A program made the position numbers and the translations under genes. From an uncultured Aquincola sp. (lineage in GTDB: Bacteria; Pseudomonadota; Gammaproteobacteria; Burkholderiales; Burkholderiaceae): a stretch of 5,817 nt of DNA. The notes under the pieces are model-generated. The model was not told where the DNA came from. It saw nothing but the letters and a program-made list of their open reading frames with translations, and did no database searches. The stretch lies in contig CAKZXL010000625.1 of the NCBI GenBank assembly GCA_937883885.1, positions 1 to 5,817 of the forward strand, written 5' to 3'. Of the stretch, positions 1 to 4,291 are shown piece after piece; positions within the stretch are counted from its first letter, which is position 1, and each line of letters starts with the position of its first letter.

Positions 1-231
1 GCCTGGGACGACTACCTGCAATGGCAGAAGCAGGATCGCAAGATGGTGGAGCGCATCAACCGTCTGATTCAGGAAGTCAGGCGCGAGCCGTTCTCAGGTG
101 TCGGCAAGCCCGAGCCGCTGAAGCATGCGCTCGCCGGCTTCTGGTCCCGGCGCATCACCGATGAGAACCGGATGGTGTATTGGATGGACGGTGATGCGTT
201 GCTGATTGCGCAGTTGCGGTACCACTACTGA
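1..231 (+). CDS. yoeB: YoeB-family mRNA interferase toxin, 5' end cut by window
   Basis: This is the toxin of a YefM-YoeB (Txe) type II toxin-antitoxin pair, a ribosome-dependent endoribonuclease that cleaves mRNA in the A site. Frame 1 is open from the first base and gives 76 residues ending in RYHY. Compared with E. coli YoeB (84 aa), only about 8 N-terminal residues are missing. Family landmarks are visible: AWDDYLQWQ at the start, KPEPLKH, GFWSRRIT, and the terminal YHY. The known catalytic residues Glu46, Arg65 and His83 of E. coli YoeB correspond to visible residues 38 (KPEPL), 57 (DENRMVY) and 75, so the toxin looks active. The first internal ATG (43) is not the true start. The yefM antitoxin should lie just left of the window. 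The stop overlaps the convergent GNAT gene by 7 bp. The family call is very secure; activity is inferred. Confidence 0.95.
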   Translation, partial: AWDDYLQWQKQDRKMVERINRLIQEVRREPFSGVGKPEPLKHALAGFWSRRITDENRMVYWMDGDALLIAQLRYHY

Positions 232-695
232 AATCGGCCTGTGCTGAGCTTGACGAGTTCCAGTGCCTCCTGGCCGACAGTCCAGCGCCGATACTCCCGG
301 AAGCCGAGGCGCGTATAGAGCGAGAGGGCCGGCGCATTGGCAGCAGCGGTTTGCACGGTGAGTTCGGTGCCTGCGTACCGCTGCACCGCAGCCCTGACCA
401 GCGCAATACCGAAGCCGCACCGCTGGTGTGCCGGGTGCACCACCAGCGAAGAGATGTTGATGCCTCGCCCCTCATCATCGGCGCATGTGCTTAGAACGCC
501 CACAAGGATGTTGTCTTGCAAGGCTCCCACGAAGGTCTCGGAAGAGTTCAGGACGTCTTCCAGGGCCCGTTCAAGTGGCGGAAAGTGGGCAACCGCTAGC
601 AGCTCAGCCTCCTGCTTGTAGGCAGCTCTCCGAATGGCGTGGATCTGGCGCGCCACAGCCGGGAGGCGGTGATCCAGGTCGTGCAGAGACAGCAT
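225..695 (-). CDS. GNAT-family N-acetyltransferase
   Basis: This is a small acetyl-CoA-dependent N-acetyltransferase of unknown substrate, 156 aa from the chosen ATG at 695. Motif A of the GNAT fold is clear: a beta strand SSLVVHP (about 82-88) runs into the pyrophosphate-binding loop QRCGFG (91-96, fitting Q/RxxGxG/A) and helix ALVRAAV. Motif B follows with N120, LSLYTRLGF (125-132) and then REYRRW. The ORF is open up to a GTG at 797, but those 34 extra residues look non-coding and the GTG is simply the first start codon after the upstream gene's stop. Neither start has a good Shine-Dalgarno sequence, so the 5' end is uncertain. The C-terminal STGRFQ overlaps the end of yoeB tail to tail. 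GNAT proteins can act as antibiotic-modifying enzymes, protein acetylases or TacT-type toxins. No DUF1778-type antitoxin gene is seen upstream, so a TacT role is not supported. Confidence 0.9.
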   Translation of the reverse strand: MLSLHDLDHRLPAVARQIHAIRRAAYKQEAELLAVAHFPPLERALEDVLNSSETFVGALQDNILVGVLSTCADDEGRGINISSLVVHPAHQRCGFGIALVRAAVQRYAGTELTVQTAAANAPALSLYTRLGFREYRRWTVGQEALELVKLSTGRFQ

Positions 696-797
696 GGTTC
701 GGTCGGACTCGTGAACTCGGCCCCCAGTATTGCCGTCAGCCCCGACCCGCAGAACATCAGACAACGGTCGCGCCGTCGTGACACTGAAGTGAAGCAC
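696..797. other. Spacer between the HNH-like gene and the GNAT gene
   Basis: These are about 100 bp between two minus-strand genes. The frame is open in phase with both neighbours (the upstream TGA at 800-798 is directly followed by GTG), but its translation shows no family features. I find no convincing -35/-10 pair, terminator hairpin with a T run, or ribosome binding site. It is either a leader or, less likely, a true N-terminal extension of the GNAT protein. Confidence 0.5.
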
Positions 798-2021
798 TCA
801 GGCAGCGCGCCGGCCCAGGCCCTTTCCAGCAACCATCGCCGGCGCCACGGCCGCCCGCACGCGGCTGCCACCGCTGGCGCGCCGCTCCACGCCCGCCACA
901 GCGATCAGCCCCGCCCGCGAGGCAGGCACCACACGCCCAGAGGCCACCGCGGCGACGGGCTGCGGCACCGGCAGCCCCCAGCCCTCGGTCGCCTGCGCAA
1001 AGCTGGTGTCTCGCCACGGCGTGCCGTCCAGCCCGGCGCGGGTAGCGCCGTGGATCACGGCGTCGGCTTCGGCCGTCGTCAGCTCCAGCGACAGCCGCTG
1101 CCAGCGGCGTTGCACCAGCGGGTCGGTCCAGGCGGCCAGCATCGCGGCCTTCATCGCGGCGGCGTCCCAGGGGTGGCCGCCGGCCACGCGGCGGGCCAGC
1201 AGCGTGGTCATGAACACATGGAAGGCCGGGCGGGCGCGGGCCGGCACCAGCGCGGCGATCGGCGCCAGCCGGGGCAGCTCGGCCGTGCCGGCAAAGGGCA
1301 GCGACAGCACCACCTGCAGCGCCTGCACCGGGTTCAGCACCCGCACGCGGTTGGGCGGCAGCATCAGCAGCGGCAGCGCGGCGGCCTGGGCATGCGGCAG
1401 CGGCGTGGCAAAGCTGATCAGCACCGCCAGCCGCAGCCACTGCGCGGCGGTCAGGCCTTCCAGCGTGTCATCGGCGGGCAGGGCCTCGGCTTCGCGCGCG
1501 GTCAGCAGCGCGGCCTGGGCATCGCGGCCGGCGCGGGCGGCCTGGGCGCGGCGGCTGATCATGGCCAGGTTGCCGGCGGCATAGGCGGCCTGCGGGTTCA
1601 GGCGTTCGATCACGCCGTCGCTGGCATGGCCGGTGTGCTGCGTCAGCCGTTCGCCGGTCACGGGGCAGTGGCTCACGGTGAGCTGGCGCAGCAGGTTGGG
1701 CGTGACCTGCAGGTCTTCAAACGCCGCGCCGCGCAGCCAGGCCTGCAGCCGCAGCGCCAGCCACTGGCGCACGGCCGGCGTGGCAGGGCGGGTGCGGCGG
1801 CGGAAAGCAGGCTGGCCGGCGTCCCAGCCCTGGCGCACCGGGTGGCCGAACAGCATCTGGTCGGCCGGCGGCGTCAGGCCGTAGCGGGCGTGGTCGCGGC
1901 CGATGTCCCAGCCGCTGCGCTCGAAGGCGGTGGTGGGCGCGCCGGCGGGCTGCAGCGCATGGCCGGCGGCCGAGGGCTCGGCACCGAATTCGGGAGCGAA
2001 GGCAAGGGCGGCTTGGGCCAT
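798..2021 (-). CDS. Uncharacterised protein with degenerate HNH-like core
   Basis: This is a 407-residue protein of unknown function starting MAQAALAFAPEFG at ATG 2021. An upstream in-frame start at 2063 would add 14 residues of unlikely sequence. Near residues 38-52 is a distinctive WDIGRDHARYGLTPP block. At 118-158 the pattern SHCPVTG, then SDGVIERLNP, then AYAAGNLAMIS resembles the beta-beta-alpha layout of HNH nucleases (C-P-x-x-G, D-H-x-x-P, then GNL). However, the catalytic His after Asp is replaced (D135-G136), and the second metal-binding cysteine of CxxC is absent (CPVT). The remainder is Ala/Leu-rich and helical, with a conserved-looking LPPNRVRVLNPVQALQ stretch and a basic Ala/Gly/Val C-terminus without recognisable domains. 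No signal peptide or clear membrane segment is seen. It diverges from the WYL regulator, so that regulator may control it. The gene call is secure from codon bias; the HNH relation is inferred from pattern only. Confidence 0.8.
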   Translation of the reverse strand: MAQAALAFAPEFGAEPSAAGHALQPAGAPTTAFERSGWDIGRDHARYGLTPPADQMLFGHPVRQGWDAGQPAFRRRTRPATPAVRQWLALRLQAWLRGAAFEDLQVTPNLLRQLTVSHCPVTGERLTQHTGHASDGVIERLNPQAAYAAGNLAMISRRAQAARAGRDAQAALLTAREAEALPADDTLEGLTAAQWLRLAVLISFATPLPHAQAAALPLLMLPPNRVRVLNPVQALQVVLSLPFAGTAELPRLAPIAALVPARARPAFHVFMTTLLARRVAGGHPWDAAAMKAAMLAAWTDPLVQRRWQRLSLELTTAEADAVIHGATRAGLDGTPWRDTSFAQATEGWGLPVPQPVAAVASGRVVPASRAGLIAVAGVERRASGGSRVRAAVAPAMVAGKGLGRRAA

Positions 2022-2078
2022 GGTCGGTTCTCTGCGGTAGGCGCCAGGACATCCCGGCAACACCAGTCTGGGTGGTCA

Positions 2079-2099
2079 CAGGCTCAAGGCGTGAGCCTG
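2079..2099. promoter_or_regulatory. Perfect inverted repeat in divergent spacer, candidate operator
   Basis: The arms CAGGCTCA (2079-2086) and TGAGCCTG (2092-2099) are perfect complements separated by 5 bases. The repeat lies centrally in the 133-bp region between the divergent HNH-like gene and the WYL regulator. WYL regulators with an N-terminal HTH commonly bind palindromes near divergent promoters, so autoregulation and control of the neighbour is a reasonable inference. A rho-independent terminator is less likely, because the T run (2116-2121) begins 16 bases beyond the stem and neither neighbour ends here. Confidence 0.5.
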
Positions 2100-2154
2100 C
2101 GATACGCTGCGTGTGTTTTTTCCTTGCCGCCCGCCACCGGGCGCTGCTACCGCC

Positions 2155-3387
2155 GTGGACCGTACCGAGCGCTTCTACAAGATCGAACTGCTGATCCGCA
2201 ACCGCCGGCCCGAGCAGGGCCTGGTGAGCTTCAACGAGCTGATGGACGAGCTGGGCGTCTCGCGCGCCACGCTCAAGCGCGACCTGGAATACCTGCGCAG
2301 CCGCATGGACGCGCCCATCGAGTACGACCGCTTCCACAACGGCTACCGATTTGCCAGCGGCGCGTCACCGGCCGGGGCAGGTGACTCGCCGGCCCGCGGC
2401 GCCACCACGCACGAGCTGCCCGGCGTGTGGTTCAGCGAGCGCGAGATCCATGCGCTGCTGACCATGCACCAGCTGATCCAGGGCCTGGACGAAGGCGGCG
2501 TGCTGGCGCGCCACCTGCAGCCGCTGCTGGACAAGCTGCACCGCATGCTGGGCACCAGCGAGGCCGATGCGCTGGCACTGATGAAGCGCATCCGCATCGC
2601 CAGCCCGGCGCGGCGGGCGGTGTCGCCGCGGCATTTCGAGCTGCTGGGCAGCGCCATCTCGCTGCGCCGCCAGGCCGAACTGAACTACTACGTGCGCAGC
2701 CGGCAGCAGGCCTCGTGGCGCACGGTGTCGCCGCAGCGGCTGATGTACCACCGCAATACCTGGTACCTCGATGCCTGGTGCCACGCCAGCGGCGGCCTGC
2801 GCCGCTTCGCGGTGGACGCGGTGCGTGACGCCCGCTTGCTGGACACGCCCGCGCAGGAAGTGTCCATCGCCGAGGTGGAAGCCGCGCTGGACGCGGGCTA
2901 CGGCGTCTTCGGCGGCAAGGCGCTGCGCCAGGCCACGCTGCTGTTCACGCCCGAGGCGGCCGAGTGGGTGGCGCATGAGCAGTGGCATCCGCAGCAGCAG
3001 GGCGAGCGCCTGCCCGACGGCAGCTACCGCCTCAGCCTGCCCTACACCGACCCCACTGAACTGGCCATGGACGTACTGCGCCACGGCGGCGATGTGCGGG
3101 TGCTGGGCGACGACCTGCTGCTGCAGCAGGTGCGCAACGCGCTGGCGGCGGCGGTGGCGGGGTATGGGGGGAGGGTGGTGAAAGCGCAAGAGTGGCTCAG
3201 CACGGATCGGGTCAGCATCTCGCGGACCGAGTCGGGCGACTTGATCATCCACCCGCTGGGCACCGAGCGCGGCGCGGGTCTGATGGACGCGCTGCGCGCG
3301 CTCGGCGAGGTGGACGACGCCTTCGTCGCTGCGCTGGAGGCCGATCGCACCGACCCGCAGCCGCCCCAGGAACGCGAGGCGCTGTGA
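2155..3387 (+). CDS. WYL-domain transcriptional regulator, fused to an antitoxin-like C-terminal tail
   Basis: This is a DNA-binding regulator of the YafY/WYL family, 410 aa from GTG 2155 (VDRTERFYKI). A GTG at 2113 would add 14 residues that do not fit the family; neither start has a clear SD. The winged HTH spans about 1-66, with the recognition helix around SRATLKRDLEYLR (36-48). A Gly/Ala/Pro-rich linker (68-86) follows. The WYL ligand-sensing domain spans about 155-230, including TVSPQRLMYHRNTWYLDAWC, whose WYL triplet is at 203-205. The WCX dimerisation region is about 255-337 (TLLFTPEAAEWV to VRNALAAAVAGY). Family members usually end there, near 320-340 aa. Here about 70 residues continue (346-410: DRVSISRTESGDLIIHPLG to PQPPQEREAL) and resemble a VapB-type antitoxin C-terminus. 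The ORF stop overlaps the vapC remnant start by 4 bp, as in intact vapBC pairs. WYL proteins often sense nucleic-acid or nucleotide ligands and control defence or repair genes; the target here is unknown. Confidence 0.92.
   Translation: MDRTERFYKIELLIRNRRPEQGLVSFNELMDELGVSRATLKRDLEYLRSRMDAPIEYDRFHNGYRFASGASPAGAGDSPARGATTHELPGVWFSEREIHALLTMHQLIQGLDEGGVLARHLQPLLDKLHRMLGTSEADALALMKRIRIASPARRAVSPRHFELLGSAISLRRQAELNYYVRSRQQASWRTVSPQRLMYHRNTWYLDAWCHASGGLRRFAVDAVRDARLLDTPAQEVSIAEVEAALDAGYGVFGGKALRQATLLFTPEAAEWVAHEQWHPQQQGERLPDGSYRLSLPYTDPTELAMDVLRHGGDVRVLGDDLLLQQVRNALAAAVAGYGGRVVKAQEWLSTDRVSISRTESGDLIIHPLGTERGAGLMDALRALGEVDDAFVAALEADRTDPQPPQEREAL
3190..3387 (+). pseudogene. vapB-type antitoxin C-terminal remnant, in frame with the WYL regulator
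   Basis: The last roughly 65 codons of the regulator ORF do not belong to the WYL family. EWLSTDRVSISRTESGDLIIHPLG looks like the second half of an AbrB/MazE-fold DNA-binding domain. The acidic DALRALGEVDDAFVAALEADR and the end QEREAL look like the toxin-binding tail of a VapB antitoxin. The junction to vapC (GTGA, 4-bp stop/start overlap at 3384-3387) is typical of vapBC. The N-terminal half of the fold, with its start codon and promoter, is absent, replaced by the regulator sequence. The exact left edge cannot be placed by eye and lies somewhere in 3170-3205. The relationship is recalled from family pattern, not searched. If translated as a fusion, the tail could still alter the regulator or bind a foreign VapC. 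Confidence 0.6.
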
Positions 3388-3595
3388 TCTACCTGCTGGA
3401 CACCAAGATCCTGATCTACCTGATCAAGCACCACCCGCCATCCGTGGCGGAGGGCATCGGCATGCTGCGCCGCCTCGACGCGCTAGCCCGGAAGGTGACT
3501 GTGGCCTACCTCGCCGGGCCGGGCATCTGTTAGAACTACGCCCGCGCGTGCAGGGCTTGAGGGTGGAGGACTGGGTCAGCCTGTCCTGTTGTTGA
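3384..3595 (+). pseudogene. vapC: vapC PIN-domain toxin, decayed by internal deletions
   Basis: From GTG 3384 the frame reads VIYLLDTKILIYLIKHHPP, the classic N-terminus of VapC (PIN-domain RNase toxin, normally about 130 aa). The invariant Asp is present, but the DTN motif reads DTK. After SVAEGI the sequence jumps to LRRLDALARKVTVAYLAGPGIC, which in relatives lies well downstream. The segment with the conserved active-site Glu is therefore missing. A TAG at 3531-3533 interrupts before NYAR. A different frame (3545-3595) then gives RVQGLRVEDWVS, the usual C-terminus, so the segment with the later catalytic Asp residues (around NDLWIA) is also gone. The 49-residue ORF cannot form an active PIN nuclease. 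The partner antitoxin survives only as the tail of the upstream regulator. Segment assignment rests on remembered family sequences. Confidence 0.8.
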
Positions 3596-3641
3596 TACGG
3601 CTGTTGATACGCAGCGACCGCGTTGATACACTGGTGTCAAC
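3591..3641 (+). repeat. Repeated GTTGATAC half-sites, candidate MazE/MazF operator
   Basis: GTTGATAC occurs three times in direct orientation (3591-3598, 3603-3610, 3622-3629). The first two lie in a 12-bp tandem spacing and share GTTGATACG. An inverted partner GTGTCAAC (3634-3641) makes an imperfect palindrome with the third copy (7 of 8 arm bases pair, 4-base centre). The array covers the putative mazE promoter, which is the expected place for the autorepressing MazE-MazF complex. Confidence 0.6.
3604..3632 (+). promoter_or_regulatory. Putative sigma70-type promoter of mazEF
   Basis: TTGATA (3604-3609, 5 of 6 matches to the -35 consensus) and TACACT (3627-3632, 4 of 6 to the -10) are separated by exactly 17 bp. 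Transcription would begin near 3639, giving a leader of under 20 bases before the mazE ATG at 3656. Both hexamers are embedded in the GTTGATAC repeats, so an operator-bound repressor would block polymerase directly. This is inferred from sequence only. Confidence 0.55.
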
Positions 3642-3655
3642 GAACGGAGTTGTAC

Positions 3656-3916
3656 ATGGCTACTTCATCGGCACAGATCAGCACCTGGGGCAACGGCCTG
3701 GCGTTGCGGCTCACCAAGCCGATGGCGAAGGCGGCCGGTGTGTCGGATGGATCGCCCGTGCGCGTCACGGTGGAGCCCGGTCGCATCGTCATTGAAACCG
3801 AGGTGGAGCCCACGCTGGACCAGATGCTGGCAGCCTTCGACCCGAAGAAACACGGCGGCGAAGCCATGGCGGATCGGCCGGTCGGCAAGGAGGCGTTTGC
3901 CCATGGCGACACGTAA
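3656..3916 (+). CDS. mazE: MazE-type antitoxin (AbrB/SpoVT fold)
   Basis: This is an 86-aa antitoxin that should bind and neutralise the MazF-type toxin encoded next and repress the shared operon. The N-terminal swapped-hairpin DNA-binding domain spans about 8-47: ISTWGNGLALRLTKPM, with the hallmark WGN at 11-13, then AGVSDGSPVRVTVEPGRIVIE. The acidic and amphipathic tail (PTLDQMLAAFDPKKHGGE, about 52-69) fits a toxin-binding segment. The ATG at 3656 is chosen because GGAG (3646-3649) lies 6 bases upstream; an earlier in-frame TTG at 3623 falls within the promoter. It overlaps the toxin gene by 14 bp, indicating translational coupling. Length and layout are normal for the family. This module is intact, unlike the vapBC remnant just upstream. 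Confidence 0.93.
   Translation: MATSSAQISTWGNGLALRLTKPMAKAAGVSDGSPVRVTVEPGRIVIETEVEPTLDQMLAAFDPKKHGGEAMADRPVGKEAFAHGDT
3887..3893 (+). promoter_or_regulatory. Strong ribosome binding site of mazF inside mazE
   Basis: AAGGAGG lies 9 bases before the ATG at 3903, still within the mazE coding region. It fixes the mazF start, ruling out the much longer open frame that begins at 3738. The toxin therefore has its own near-consensus initiation site in addition to any coupling with mazE translation. Confidence 0.8.
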
Positions 3917-4277
3917 ATCGGCGCTGTGGGTGCCTGAGCGTGCCGAGATCATCTTCATCCAGTACTCGCCTGCAGTCGGCGACGAGATGCCGGATGACCA
4001 TCCGATGCTGGTGATCTCCACCAAGGCGTTCAATGAGCGGACAGGTTTGGTCGTCGGCTTTCCGATGACCCATGCCCAGCGCCACGCTGACAACCCGTTC
4101 GCGATCCCTGCGCCGGGGGCCAAGGGTGAGACCGGCTACCTGTTGACGCATCAGCCCAAGTCGTTCGACTGGCGCGAGCGCAACGGTCGCCCACATCCCT
4201 GGGGTGCGGGCCACACGAAGCTGCTGGCCGCTGCGTTGAAACGTTTCGATGCCGTGTTCGGCATCTGCAACGGCTGA
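3903..4277 (+). CDS. mazF: MazF/PemK-family endoribonuclease toxin, divergent branch
   Basis: This is a 124-aa toxin expected to cleave single-stranded RNA at short specific sequences. The PemK/MazF barrel is recognisable: VPERAEIIFIQYSP (10-23), then GDEMPDDHPMLVIST (26-40), FNERTGLVVGFPMTHAQ (43-59), NPFAIP, and HQPKSFDWRERNGRPHPWG (83-101). Aligned without gaps to E. coli MazF (GSEQAGHRPAVVLSP), the catalytic Arg29 position is His33 here, while Thr52 corresponds to Thr56. The HQPKSFDWR block matches the DQVKSIAWR region of E. coli MazF. I recall a proteobacterial sub-branch with the same HPMLV and PKSFDWR pattern, so the His is probably a lineage trait rather than an inactivating mutation. 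The antitoxin gene precedes it and overlaps by 14 bp; recD converges 14 bp downstream. Family call secure; cleavage specificity unknown. Confidence 0.92.
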   Translation: MATRKSALWVPERAEIIFIQYSPAVGDEMPDDHPMLVISTKAFNERTGLVVGFPMTHAQRHADNPFAIPAPGAKGETGYLLTHQPKSFDWRERNGRPHPWGAGHTKLLAAALKRFDAVFGICNG

Positions 4278-4291
4278 GCCCATCGCCAGGG

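Noticed and set aside
225..695. TacT-type GNAT toxin of a DUF1778-GNAT toxin-antitoxin pair
   Set aside because: No small ribbon-helix-helix antitoxin gene lies directly upstream; the upstream gene is the large HNH-like protein.
696..797. N-terminal extension of the GNAT protein from the GTG at 797
   Set aside because: The 34 extra residues match nothing in the GNAT fold, the GTG directly follows the upstream gene's stop in the same frame, and the family normally starts near MLSLHDLD. It cannot be fully excluded.
2079..2121. Rho-independent terminator formed by the CAGGCTCA/TGAGCCTG stem and the T run
   Set aside because: The T run starts 16 bases after the stem, and no gene ends here on either strand.
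639..2384. A 581-codon open frame on the + strand
   Set aside because: It is the antisense shadow of the GC-rich HNH-like gene. Its translation is dominated by Arg, Gly, Gln and His with no domain, and it runs into the start of the WYL gene in the wrong frame.
3591..3641. Integron attC-like core sites (GTT...AAC)
   Set aside because: The sevenmers do not fit GTTRRRY or RYYYAAC and no attC-like arms surround them; a promoter/operator explanation fits better.
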